Assembly: GCA_022448985.1 (NCBI GenBank)
Contig: JAKVCR010000084.1
Coordinates: forward strand, 1-33,868
DNA length: 33,868 bases
Origin: Roseibacillus sp.
GTDB lineage: Bacteria; Verrucomicrobiota; Verrucomicrobiia; Verrucomicrobiales; Akkermansiaceae
Direction: 5' to 3'
A model generated the notes under the pieces. It saw only the letters and a list, made by a program, of their open reading frames with translations, ran no database searches and had not been told where the DNA came from. Made by a program: the position numbers and the translations under genes. This document shows positions 17,835-26,733 of the stretch, piece after piece (the stretch's first letter is position 1; every line of letters starts with the position of its first letter).

Positions 17835-18974
17835 ATGGCTAAAAAACCAACCAAGAAGAAGGCAGGAACCGAACGTTCCAGCGACGTAGCAGCGGCGGAA
17901 GAATTGGCGGCAAGTGCGAAGAAGTCGATCGTCCAGCCCGATCAGGACGGCGGAATCGACGACGTAGCTGCAGTTAAGAAACTTCACGATGCCCGCGACG
18001 GGATCGTAGACGAATTGCGCAAGAGCATCGTGGGAATGGACCAGGTTATCGACGAGGTCCTCATCGCGATCTTCTCCCGCGGCCACGGACTCCTTGAAGG
18101 GGTCCCCGGGCTGGCCAAGACCCTCCTGGTGAGCTCCATCGCCAAGACGCTCTCGCTGACCTTCAAGCGGATCCAGTTCACCCCGGACCTCATGCCTTCC
18201 GATATCACTGGTAGTGAGCTCCTCCAGGACGACCCCGAGACCCGTGAGCGCAAGTTCATGTTCAGCAAGGGACCGATCTTCTCCAACATCGTTCTGGCGG
18301 ACGAAATCAACCGCACCCCGCCCAAGACCCAGGCTGCTCTCCTGGAGGCGATGCAGGAAAAGATGGTTTCAGCAGGAGGCGACGACTACGCCCTTGAGCC
18401 CCCCTTCTTCGTGCTCGCCACCCAGAACCCCCTCGAACAGGAAGGCACCTATGCCCTTCCGGAAGCACAGCTCGACCGCTTCATGTTCAAGATCAACGTC
18501 AGCTACCCCTCCTCGGAGGAGGAGATCGGCATCATGCGCAGCGTGACCGGCAGCGGTGGCGGCAGCCCCGAGGAAGTAATCGGCAAGGAGGACATCCTGG
18601 CGCTCCAGGATCTCGTCACCCGGGTTCCGGTAGCCGACCACATCTTCCAGTATGTGGCAGCCCTCGTCCGGGCCACCCGTCCCGGAGAAGACAACGCCCC
18701 CGGCTTCATTCAGGACTTCGTCTCCTGGGGTTGCGGACCACGGGCCTGCCTGAACCTGATCACCGGGGCCAAGGCCCGTGCCATCCTGCGCGGTCGCTTC
18801 AACGCCTCACTTGAGGACGTGCAGGCTCTCGCCCTGCCCGTGATGCGCCACCGGATGGGTCTCAACTTCGCGGCCCAGTCCGAGGGCGTCGATTCCGACC
18901 ACGTCATCGGTCGTCTCCTCGAAGAGATCCCCAGTGACAAGGCCCTCTACGAAAGCGAAGCCGCCACGGCCTGA
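17835..18974 (+). CDS. MoxR-family AAA+ ATPase
   Basis: 379 residues from the ATG at 17835 (MAKKPTKKKAG). The N-terminal ~40 residues are Lys/Ala-rich and probably disordered. The AAA+ core has Walker A GVPGLAKT (89-96), Walker B IVLADE (152-157), sensor-1 ATQNP with Asn198, and the MoxR-specific FTPDLMPSDITGSELL. MoxR ATPases are cytoplasmic chaperone-like enzymes, typically encoded beside DUF58 and VWA proteins, that help mature or assemble partner complexes. Here it is the first gene of a ten-gene plus-strand run. A 204-base gap with two hairpins separates it from the next gene. This is the likely energy-coupling component of the cluster. Confidence 0.95.
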   Translation: MAKKPTKKKAGTERSSDVAAAEELAASAKKSIVQPDQDGGIDDVAAVKKLHDARDGIVDELRKSIVGMDQVIDEVLIAIFSRGHGLLEGVPGLAKTLLVSSIAKTLSLTFKRIQFTPDLMPSDITGSELLQDDPETRERKFMFSKGPIFSNIVLADEINRTPPKTQAALLEAMQEKMVSAGGDDYALEPPFFVLATQNPLEQEGTYALPEAQLDRFMFKINVSYPSSEEEIGIMRSVTGSGGGSPEEVIGKEDILALQDLVTRVPVADHIFQYVAALVRATRPGEDNAPGFIQDFVSWGCGPRACLNLITGAKARAILRGRFNASLEDVQALALPVMRHRMGLNFAAQSEGVDSDHVIGRLLEEIPSDKALYESEAATA

Positions 18975-19029
18975 TCTGACCGGCTACCCGCCAGTTTGAT
19001 GAATCTCTACGCACCCCGGTTTCCGTCCT

Positions 19030-19053
19030 CTTCTCCCGCCCAGGCGGGAGAAG
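19030..19053 (+). other. Perfect hairpin between moxR and the DUF58 gene
   Basis: An 11-base stem, CTTCTCCCGCC at 19030-19040 and GGCGGGAGAAG at 19043-19053, is separated by two bases (in practice a 4-6 base loop). The sequence after it is GGAGAGGCGGGGTTTCC, so there is no strong U-tract. It may be an attenuator, a partial terminator or an RNA-processing site that sets the ratio of MoxR to the downstream proteins. Confidence 0.55.
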
Positions 19054-19106
19054 GAGAGGCGGGGTTTCCATGCTACTTTGAGTAATCCGCCCGTCGGCAG
19101 AGCTCT

Positions 19107-19127
19107 CCTGATTTCATCCCGATCAGG
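19107..19127 (+). other. Small hairpin before the DUF58 gene
   Basis: CCTGAT (19107-19112) pairs with ATCAGG (19122-19127) across a nine-base loop, 51 bases before the DUF58 start. A stem this short can occur by chance. It is listed because it lies in the same leader as the stronger hairpin. Confidence 0.3.
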
Positions 19128-19178
19128 CCAACGCCAACGAAAACGAGAAAGCAACAAAACGCTCTCTCAACAATAGAC

Positions 19179-20141
19179 ATGTCTGAAACGACCACCTCAT
19201 CTCCTGAGTCTGCTCCTCTCACCCAGGAGTCTTCTCCCAAGCCCCGCAGCGCCAAGTATCTTGATCCGGACACTCTCTCCCAGATCGGCTCCCTCGATGT
19301 GGTGGCCCGCCTGGTCGTGGAGGGCCTCCGAATCGGACAACACAAGAGCCCCAGCCGGGGTATCAGCTCTGAATTCACCGCCTACCGCCAGTATGCCCAG
19401 GGAGACGAAACCCGCCACATCGACTGGAAGGCCTACGCTCGCTGTGACCGCTATTACATCAAGCTCTTCGATGCGGAGACCAATTTCATCGCCAACATGC
19501 TCCTCGATGCGAGCCAGTCGATGACCTACAAGTCGGGCAAGATCTCAAAGATTGAATACGCCAAGTATCTCGCGGCCAGTCTGTCCTATCTTGTCATCAA
19601 CCAGGGAGACTCCGCCGGGGTGGGTATCTTCGACGGAGAGTTGCAGAACTACATCGCCCCCAAGGGGAACATGTCGGTCCTGCACGATATTTCTACCGAA
19701 CTGGAAAAGGTCGTTCCGGTCCCGCGCACCAACGTGGGGGCTGTGCTTCACGACTTTGCCCACCGTATGACGCGGCGCGGCTTCGTGATGCTTTTCTCCG
19801 ACCTCTTCGATAACACCGAGGAGTTCATCGAGGGACTCAACCACCTCCGTTATGGTGGGCACAACGTAATCCTCTTCCACATCATGGACCCCCATGAAAT
19901 CGAGTTCCCGCTCAATGGAATGTGGAAGTTCATGGGACTGGAGGGCGAAGGCGAAGTCATCACCCAGCCCGCCCGGGTACGTGCCAATTACCTTGAGGAA
20001 CTCGAAAAGTTCGTGGGAGACATCCGCAAGGCCTGCGCCAAGGCCCAGGTTGACTACGTCCTGGTCAACACCAAGGACCCCATCGAGCAGACAATCAGCA
20101 ACTACCTTCTCCAGCGTTCTGCGCTCGCCAAGGCGAGATAA
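19179..20141 (+). CDS. DUF58 / VWA-like protein
   Basis: 320 residues with no signal peptide or membrane helix, so predicted cytoplasmic. It has the DUF58 signature YRQYAQGDETRHIDWKAYAR at 69-88. A VWA-like fold follows, with a metal-ion-dependent adhesion motif DASQSM at 110-115 (DxSxS). DUF58 proteins nearly always sit directly after MoxR, as here, and are thought to be its partners or substrates. The N-terminal ~25 residues are Ser/Thr/Pro-rich. It is followed after 26 bases by an exported protein. Confidence 0.94.
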   Translation: MSETTTSSPESAPLTQESSPKPRSAKYLDPDTLSQIGSLDVVARLVVEGLRIGQHKSPSRGISSEFTAYRQYAQGDETRHIDWKAYARCDRYYIKLFDAETNFIANMLLDASQSMTYKSGKISKIEYAKYLAASLSYLVINQGDSAGVGIFDGELQNYIAPKGNMSVLHDISTELEKVVPVPRTNVGAVLHDFAHRMTRRGFVMLFSDLFDNTEEFIEGLNHLRYGGHNVILFHIMDPHEIEFPLNGMWKFMGLEGEGEVITQPARVRANYLEELEKFVGDIRKACAKAQVDYVLVNTKDPIEQTISNYLLQRSALAKAR

Positions 20142-20167
20142 AAGCAACCCCTTGAGACCGCAGAACA

Positions 20168-22045
20168 ATGGCAACCTTCCTCACCACAGTGGCCCGCGCC
20201 CTCGCCGTCCTCACGGCGATGACGCTTTCGGTCCTGCCCCGGGGAGAAGCAGTCACCATCACTTCTGCAAACCATCCGGCCCTCCAGCGGGCCCTGGCCG
20301 AAACCCCTGAATCCGACAAGGACACCAACGGACAGCTCTCCCTGGAGGAATATGGGGAACTTCTGGCTCACCAGCGGCCCCACGACCCTGAAAAGCCCAA
20401 GGCCCCCCTCCTCCCGGTGCGCCCCAATGGCGACCTCGTCATTCACGATTTCGAGAACAACAACCTGGGCCAGGACCCCAAGTGGAGCCCAGTCCATCCA
20501 ACCCCCCTCAAGGACAACCAGCTGGGCGCACTCGGAGGCAACTGGAAGAGAGAAGGAGACGCCTTCAACCGTGACCTCCAATCCGGCACGAAGATGATGA
20601 AGCGCCGGGTCGGCCCCTTCGAAGGTAAGTACTTCCTCACCACCATCGGGAACACTGAACGAGCGGTGGGGAGCCTTCTTTCGCCTGTTTTCCTCCTGGA
20701 GCAGGACTACATTCTCATCCGGATGAGCGGTGGTGGGCACCCGGGCCGGATCTGCGTCAATGTTCATACCTCCCAGGGCATCGTCCGCAGCGCCACCGGT
20801 CGCAATGACGACTATTTTGAAAAGGTTGCCATAGATGTGCGGGAATTCCGTGGACAGTTTGCCCGCCTTGAACTGCGCGACCAGCATCGTGGTCTGTGGG
20901 GACACCTCAACGTGGACGAGATTCTCATGACCGCCCAACCCGGTGAGGCCCGGATGGTAAACCACCGTCCACCTCCACCCGTTCCCACTGGCGGCCTGGT
21001 CATCTCCAGCGACGGACGGACCCAGGGCATTCTCAAACTTGAGAACGGGCAACTCTATTGCGAGGGCAAGGCCCTGGGGGGCAACGTATTCCTGGCAGTC
21101 AATCCCCTGCCGGAAAATGCGACCAAGCTGCCCGGTGCCGTGCACCTGCTCGACGGCGAGATCTGGAACGCCGAGGTCCGCACCGTGGAGGGCGCGGGCA
21201 AGAAGAAGGTTCTTAACATCCGCAGCCAGAGCTTCGGCGAACAGAAGATCCCTCTCTCCGCTCTCGCCAGCATGGAATTCGTGGCCGGTGCCCCTGACGA
21301 TTCGCGGGAGCCGGGCACCTTCTACCGCAAGGATGGCGACCCTCTTCCGGGCAGTCTGATCTGGGTTCGTGCCAAGGACATCGCCATCCGCTCCCCCCTG
21401 GGCGTCATTCCCGTGCCGCGTGCCTCAGCCCTGCGCTTCGTCCTTGCCAAACCCCAGCCCCGGGCACAGCGGGCCGGTGACGAAATCGGTCTCACCGACG
21501 GGAGCGTGCTGTTCGGAACCACCCGCTTCGACGGCAACCAGCTTCTAATCCAGCATGAAACACTCGGGGAACTGAAGATCGCCTGGAACGCTGTCCACTA
21601 TCTGCGGCGCAACATTCCCGGCCTTATCTGGCTCGATACTGTCCCACAGACTGTCATGGAGTCCATCGGTCCTGCCCTCCCTCCGCCCGCTCCCCGGATC
21701 ACCACCACGGTCACCGAGAGCCACACTCGCTCCCTGCGGATCATGCCACACACCGTGCTGCGGCTCTCTCTTCCCGCCCCACACGGTCCGGCCGTCTTCC
21801 GCGGCCAACTCCACCTCGTGCCCGGTAACCGCGCCAACCTGGAAGTCTCCATCCTCGATGGCTCCTCCCCGGTGTGGACCCGCAAGATTGCCGCCGACAG
21901 CCCCCCCATCCCCCTCTCCCTCGCCCTCTCCAGGGGCGAGGACCTCACCCTCAAGATCGCATTTGACGGACCCCTCGCCTTCCCCTGTGGAATCGACCTG
22001 CGGGACGCACATGTGATCCAAACCAACAATCTCAAACCCGAATAA
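20168..22045 (+). CDS. Exported EF-hand protein with GH32-associated-like domain
   Basis: 625 residues. The signal peptide covers about 1-28 (ending PRGEA). One canonical EF-hand loop follows at 50-61: DKDTNGQLSLEE, with Asp50, Asp52, Asn54 and Glu61 as ligands. Residues 90-255 (HDFENNNLG ... GGGHPGRICVN ... GLWGHLNVDEI) resemble the beta-sandwich module found with some planctomycete/verrucomicrobial GH32-like proteins, from memory of that family. The middle part has repeated beta-rich segments (LKLENGQLYCEG, IGLTDGSVLFGT). The C-terminus looks like a carbohydrate-binding beta-sandwich. No catalytic glycosidase residues are recognised. Short gaps of 26 and 12 bases place it firmly in the operon, between DUF58 and the first membrane VWA gene, where an exported protein is unusual. 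Confidence 0.85.
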   Translation: MATFLTTVARALAVLTAMTLSVLPRGEAVTITSANHPALQRALAETPESDKDTNGQLSLEEYGELLAHQRPHDPEKPKAPLLPVRPNGDLVIHDFENNNLGQDPKWSPVHPTPLKDNQLGALGGNWKREGDAFNRDLQSGTKMMKRRVGPFEGKYFLTTIGNTERAVGSLLSPVFLLEQDYILIRMSGGGHPGRICVNVHTSQGIVRSATGRNDDYFEKVAIDVREFRGQFARLELRDQHRGLWGHLNVDEILMTAQPGEARMVNHRPPPPVPTGGLVISSDGRTQGILKLENGQLYCEGKALGGNVFLAVNPLPENATKLPGAVHLLDGEIWNAEVRTVEGAGKKKVLNIRSQSFGEQKIPLSALASMEFVAGAPDDSREPGTFYRKDGDPLPGSLIWVRAKDIAIRSPLGVIPVPRASALRFVLAKPQPRAQRAGDEIGLTDGSVLFGTTRFDGNQLLIQHETLGELKIAWNAVHYLRRNIPGLIWLDTVPQTVMESIGPALPPPAPRITTTVTESHTRSLRIMPHTVLRLSLPAPHGPAVFRGQLHLVPGNRANLEVSILDGSSPVWTRKIAADSPPIPLSLALSRGEDLTLKIAFDGPLAFPCGIDLRDAHVIQTNNLKPE

Positions 22046-22057
22046 GGACACAACCTC

Positions 22058-24250
22058 ATGGGAGCACTCAATTCAGTCGGAATGTGGCTCGGCCTCGGCG
22101 CGCTGGGCGTCGCGGTCCCCCTCATCATTCACCTTCTCTACCGCAAGCACCGGCGCCAGACGGACTGGGCCGCCATGGAGCTGCTGCGCCGGGCCCTCGT
22201 TATCCGCTCGGGTCAGGTCCGTCTTGAGGACTTCATCATCCTGGCCCTGCGCTGTCTCGCCCTCGCCCTTCTCGCCCTTGCGCTCCTGCGCCCCACCCTG
22301 GATTCCGATTCTGTCATCGGGGAAAAGAAAGTCGGGATGGTAGTCGCCATCGATGCCTCCTACAGCATGAACCATGGCGAGTTCTCGCGCTTCGAACGGG
22401 CAATTGAAAAAGCCCGTGAAATCTTCAAGACTGCCAACGAGGGCGATCCCGTCAGCCTCGTGCTCATGAGCACCCGGCCGGAAGTCCTCCTGCGCAGCGT
22501 AACCTACAACCCTGGAACCGTTACCGCGAAACTCGATGAGCTCGAGTCCGCCGGACCCAACTCGCTGAACCTGGAAACCAACATCGAGCTTCTCGATGAA
22601 CTGGTAGAGGAATTGAAGACGCCCGGGAAAGAGTGCTTCCTGATCACTGATTCGCAGGAACAGGACTGGGGCGAACTCTCGCCGCGGGCACGTGATTCAC
22701 TCGAAAACCTGCGCAACAATGCCAACGTCTTTGTCATCCCGGCCGGAACCGAAGGCGAGGACAACCTCGCCATCGAGAGCCTCACCTACACCTGGGGATC
22801 ACTCCGCAAATCGGGCGAGGCCCGGTTCACCGCCCTCGTCCGCAACACCGGGCGCAGTTCGGAGGAAGGAGCCTCCCTCGAGTTTTTCGTGGACGAGGCG
22901 CTGGCCAGGAAGGTGGCCGTAGGGGCCCTCTCCGCCGGCGAATCCCGCCCCCTAGAGTTCACCACCCAGTTCGATAAGGTGGGTGACGTGAGGCTGCGCG
23001 CAGAGCTGAGCAAGGACGACCTGGCCGACGACAACGTGCGCCATGCCATCGCCCGCATCCGCTCCGGGATCCAGGTCCTCCTCCTTGAGGGCGATGTGGA
23101 AAGCGTGGCAGGAAACCGCAGCGGCGGCTACTACGCCAAGGCCGCTCTGCGGCCCCAGGATAACGACAATGAGGAAGGGGTGAGCGTCAATGAAATCGAC
23201 CCCGCCGATTTCGGGCTGGAGAATCTTGGCGACTACGACGTCGTGATCATGAACAACGTCCTCTCCATCTCGACCGACACTGCCAAGCGCCTCAAGCGCT
23301 TCGTCAAAGATGGCGGTGGCCTCATCATTTTCTCGGGAGATCGCGTAGAGGCCTCGGAATACAATCAGAACCTCGGTGGTGAAGGGGGCATCCTGCCCGC
23401 CATCCTTGGCGAAGTTGCAACTTGTGAGGACGAAGAAGGCTGGACCCTGCAGGCCGCCAAGTCCGATCACCTCCTCGCCGGGCTCACCGCCCGCTATCCG
23501 GAAAAACTTCTCGATGCCATCCGCATCACGAAACAAATCAAGTCCACCCCGGAGGAGGGCGGAGAAATCCTCATCACCTCCCAATCGGGCGACCCCGTTC
23601 TCCTCAGCCGCTCGACCGGCTCCGGCACCGTCCTTCTTTTCACCACCACCAGCAGCAAGCGCTGGAATAACCTTCCTCGTGAACCGCTCTACACGATCCT
23701 GCTCCAGCAGGCCGTGACCATGCTCACCAGCGATCCCGACCGCCTCCAGCTCACGGTTGGAACCGACAGCGAACTGCCGGTCAGTGGACGGGAAGTGGGC
23801 GAATTCGTCTCCCTTCGAAGCCCGGATTCCGAAGAAGCTGACGACGTCCGTGTGATTCAGGATGGAGATCAGCCAGTCGCGCCTGTCTCCTTCACCGCAC
23901 ACGGTGTCTACGAGATCGAAGCCGAGGATGACAAGCCCGGCATAGTAGTCGCCGCCAACGTCAATGCCAGTGAATCCAATGTGCGGGTGGTTGAAGGAAG
24001 TGTCCTTGAGGACGCTCTGCTCCCCACCGGAGTCAAGGTTCTCAACCGCGCAGGCTCGATGGTTGATGCCATTGAAGATGCCCGCCGGGGACGGGAACTC
24101 GCCCACCTTCTTCTTCTTCTCGCCATCATCGTGTTTGCAGCACAGAGCATTCTCGCCCGCTACTTCACCAACCGGATTGAACGCGAGGAGAGTGCCGATC
24201 TCTCAACCACCCTGCAGATGAGCCAGGTTGCCGCCGCCCGCCGCAGCTGA
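22058..24250 (+). CDS. Membrane-anchored BatA-like VWA protein
   Basis: 730 residues. The N-terminus is a BatA-type region with two helices at about 6-27 and 57-80 (PLIIHLLYRKHRRQTDWAAM between them). A VWA domain follows with a complete DxSxS motif, DASYS at 99-103. The middle has CARDB-like beta-rich sequence and then a glutamine-amidotransferase-like segment (VIMNNVLSISTDTAKRLKRF; GGGLIIFSGD), as in many large VWA proteins of these phyla. A C-terminal helix at about 682-703 (HLLLLLAIIVFAAQSIL) anchors the other end. An AAGGA-like ribosome-binding site precedes the start. VWA domains bind protein partners through a metal ion, which makes this a likely membrane link between the ATPase module and the periplasmic proteins. 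Confidence 0.92.
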   Translation: MGALNSVGMWLGLGALGVAVPLIIHLLYRKHRRQTDWAAMELLRRALVIRSGQVRLEDFIILALRCLALALLALALLRPTLDSDSVIGEKKVGMVVAIDASYSMNHGEFSRFERAIEKAREIFKTANEGDPVSLVLMSTRPEVLLRSVTYNPGTVTAKLDELESAGPNSLNLETNIELLDELVEELKTPGKECFLITDSQEQDWGELSPRARDSLENLRNNANVFVIPAGTEGEDNLAIESLTYTWGSLRKSGEARFTALVRNTGRSSEEGASLEFFVDEALARKVAVGALSAGESRPLEFTTQFDKVGDVRLRAELSKDDLADDNVRHAIARIRSGIQVLLLEGDVESVAGNRSGGYYAKAALRPQDNDNEEGVSVNEIDPADFGLENLGDYDVVIMNNVLSISTDTAKRLKRFVKDGGGLIIFSGDRVEASEYNQNLGGEGGILPAILGEVATCEDEEGWTLQAAKSDHLLAGLTARYPEKLLDAIRITKQIKSTPEEGGEILITSQSGDPVLLSRSTGSGTVLLFTTTSSKRWNNLPREPLYTILLQQAVTMLTSDPDRLQLTVGTDSELPVSGREVGEFVSLRSPDSEEADDVRVIQDGDQPVAPVSFTAHGVYEIEAEDDKPGIVVAANVNASESNVRVVEGSVLEDALLPTGVKVLNRAGSMVDAIEDARRGRELAHLLLLLAIIVFAAQSILARYFTNRIEREESADLSTTLQMSQVAAARRS

Positions 24251-24300
24251 GCCAATTCGATTCAAGCTTTTTTCGCATCCAACCACCACCGCCTCACACC

Positions 24301-26697
24301 ATGCTCAAGAAACTGTTGGGACTAGATTCGTCGCAGGAAGTCGACAAGATCGAACTCGCCTTCCGCGGCGGCTTGCTCTTCGGCCTTATCCTGGTCGTGG
24401 CCGCCATCGCCTTCGCGGTGTTCCTTTACCGCCGCGAGCAACTCGTCCCACGTAATCGCCGCATCGCGATGACGATCCTGCAGGCCGCCGCCCTCCTCAC
24501 CCTCATCGTGGTGGTCATGCAACCCTTCGCCAAGATCCGCATGACCAAGGAGTCCAAACGGTCCATGATCGTGATGCTCGATACCTCGCGCAGCATGGCC
24601 ATCGAGGATCCCCGAACCTCGGCGGAGGATGTTGAGGAAGCCGCCAAGGCCCTTGGCAAGATTCCCCTCGACCGCAAGCTTGGCGGTGATGACGCCCAGG
24701 TCGTGAAGCAGGACCTCGGATCCGCGCGCCGCATTGACCTCGCCCGGGCTGCCCTCAACCATGACGAGATGAATCTCCTCGACCAGCTTGAGGATCGTTA
24801 CGACCTCCGGTTCTTTACCTTTGATTCGCAGCTGCGCAGCGAGGATCCGCGGGCCGCCACCCCGGAATCTTCCGATGGCGGAGACGCAACCGCTGCTCCC
24901 CTGCCCGTGGCAGAGGGCGAATCGTCCCAGATTGGCAACGCCATTGAGGATGCGGTGGACCGCTTCTCGGGCCAGCCCCTCGCTGGAGCCATGGTTATCA
25001 GCGACTTCGCCTGGGTTGAGGGCAAGGATCCCGTCAACGTGGCCCGCCGGTTGAAGGAACGCCGCGTCCCGCTCTATACTGTCCCAGTCGGTCTTCCCGC
25101 CCCCCCGGACATCCACGTTCGTGGAGTGATCGCCCCGGAGGTGGTCTTCAAGGGAGATCGCGTCCCCCTGCGAGTCAAGATCGAGTCCCGGGGCTTCGCA
25201 GGCAAACCGGTCCAGCTTTACTTCCGGGTCAACGATGACGAGAAGGAGACCAAGCAGATCACCCTCAAGAACGGAGTCCAGTTCGAGGAATTCATGTTCA
25301 TCCCGGAGAGCGAATCGGGCACCCTCGACCTCAACTTCGACATCAAGCTGCAGGAAGGCGAGATCACGGAGGTCAACAATGCCACCAGTCACCAGGTCCG
25401 CATCCTTGATGAGAAAATCAAGGTTCTCTACATCGAGGGCATGCCCCGGTGGGAATACCGCTACCTCCGCTGGGTCCTCCTGCGCGATCCCCGTCTCCAG
25501 GTCCAGTTTCTCATGACACAGGGTGATCCCGCCCTGGCGGCTTCCTCTCCGTTGCACATCGGGCGCTTCCCGGAAGATCCCAAGGAAGCCCTGAAGTATG
25601 ACCTCATCATCCTCGGAGACGTCCCCTCCTCTTTCTTCAATACGGGCCAGACCCAGCTCATCGAGAGACTGATCCGGGAGCGCGGGGGATCCCTCCTCAT
25701 GCTGGCCGGCCCCATGGCGGCCCCTTCCACCTACCGCGACAACCCCATCGGCGATCTCCTTCCCATCAACATCGGCCCCGGCGGCTACCTCAACCTCGGC
25801 ATCAATGTCTCTCCGGAGGTCACCGAGGATGGACACAAGAGCCTGGCCACCTCGCTCTCCCTCGCACCCGATGTGAGTGCCCGCATCTGGTCCCACGTCA
25901 AGCCAATGTACAGCCTCCCCCAGCTCGCGGGCTCCAAGTCCGGAGCGACTGTCCTTCTGCGCCTGCCCAAGGCCAACGAAGCCGATGTCGACTACCCGCT
26001 GGTGGCCTGGCACCGCTACGGAACAGGCAAGAGCCTCTTCGTCGCCACCGAGGATCTCTGGCGCATGCGTCTTGAGGTGGGCGACCGTTACCACGCCCGC
26101 TTCTGGGGCCAGACCATCCAGTTCCTCACCCTCTCCCGCCTGCTGGGTGCCAACAAGCAGATCAGCATCGAGACCGACCGGAACAGCTACAGTGCAGGCG
26201 ACCAGATCCGCGTCTTCGCCAACGTCCTCACCGAGTCGTTTGAGCCCGTAGATGGCCCCAGCTATGAGGTGGTCCTTGAGGAGAAGGACAATCCGGATTC
26301 CGCCACCACCATCGAGATGACCCAGGTGGAGAGCACCCCGGGGCTCTATTCCGGATCCTACCTCGCGGGCAAGGATGGGAAATACGAGTTCAGGGCCCAG
26401 CCCCAGGACGCGGAAATCTCCAATACTGCCGAATTCTCCATCAAGACCGTGGACATCGAGGACCGCGAGACCTCCATGCAGGCCGATGTCGCCCGCCAAG
26501 CCGCCGAGATTTCAGGCGGACGTCAGCTAAGCCTGGCCGGCCTCGGTGAATTCGCCACCAACCTTCCTCCTGAGGAAGCGCTCAACAATACCGTCAAGAT
26601 CGAGCGGGAACTGTGGGACACTCCCCTGTGGTTTCTCCTCGTGGTCGCATTTGCGGGTGCCGAGTGGTATCTGCGACGCAAGGACAACCTCGTATAA
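24301..26697 (+). CDS. Second membrane-anchored VWA protein
   Basis: 798 residues. Helices at about 24-42 and 55-73 are followed by a VWA domain with DTSRS at 94-98. The domain carries an insertion of about 40 residues between the metal motif and the first helix region (LGKIPLDRKLGGDDAQ). A glutamine-amidotransferase-like part follows, with VLYIEGMPRWEYRYLRW and GGSLLMLAGPMA. A beta-sandwich precedes the C-terminal helix (PLWFLLVVAFAGAEWYLRR). The architecture parallels the preceding gene, so the two are distant paralogues with different specificity. The gap before it is 50 bases, with no clear Shine-Dalgarno. Confidence 0.9.
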   Translation: MLKKLLGLDSSQEVDKIELAFRGGLLFGLILVVAAIAFAVFLYRREQLVPRNRRIAMTILQAAALLTLIVVVMQPFAKIRMTKESKRSMIVMLDTSRSMAIEDPRTSAEDVEEAAKALGKIPLDRKLGGDDAQVVKQDLGSARRIDLARAALNHDEMNLLDQLEDRYDLRFFTFDSQLRSEDPRAATPESSDGGDATAAPLPVAEGESSQIGNAIEDAVDRFSGQPLAGAMVISDFAWVEGKDPVNVARRLKERRVPLYTVPVGLPAPPDIHVRGVIAPEVVFKGDRVPLRVKIESRGFAGKPVQLYFRVNDDEKETKQITLKNGVQFEEFMFIPESESGTLDLNFDIKLQEGEITEVNNATSHQVRILDEKIKVLYIEGMPRWEYRYLRWVLLRDPRLQVQFLMTQGDPALAASSPLHIGRFPEDPKEALKYDLIILGDVPSSFFNTGQTQLIERLIRERGGSLLMLAGPMAAPSTYRDNPIGDLLPINIGPGGYLNLGINVSPEVTEDGHKSLATSLSLAPDVSARIWSHVKPMYSLPQLAGSKSGATVLLRLPKANEADVDYPLVAWHRYGTGKSLFVATEDLWRMRLEVGDRYHARFWGQTIQFLTLSRLLGANKQISIETDRNSYSAGDQIRVFANVLTESFEPVDGPSYEVVLEEKDNPDSATTIEMTQVESTPGLYSGSYLAGKDGKYEFRAQPQDAEISNTAEFSIKTVDIEDRETSMQADVARQAAEISGGRQLSLAGLGEFATNLPPEEALNNTVKIERELWDTPLWFLLVVAFAGAEWYLRRKDNLV

Positions 26698-26733
26698 AGG
26701 CAGCCCAAAGAAACTCACGAACTGATCAGACTT

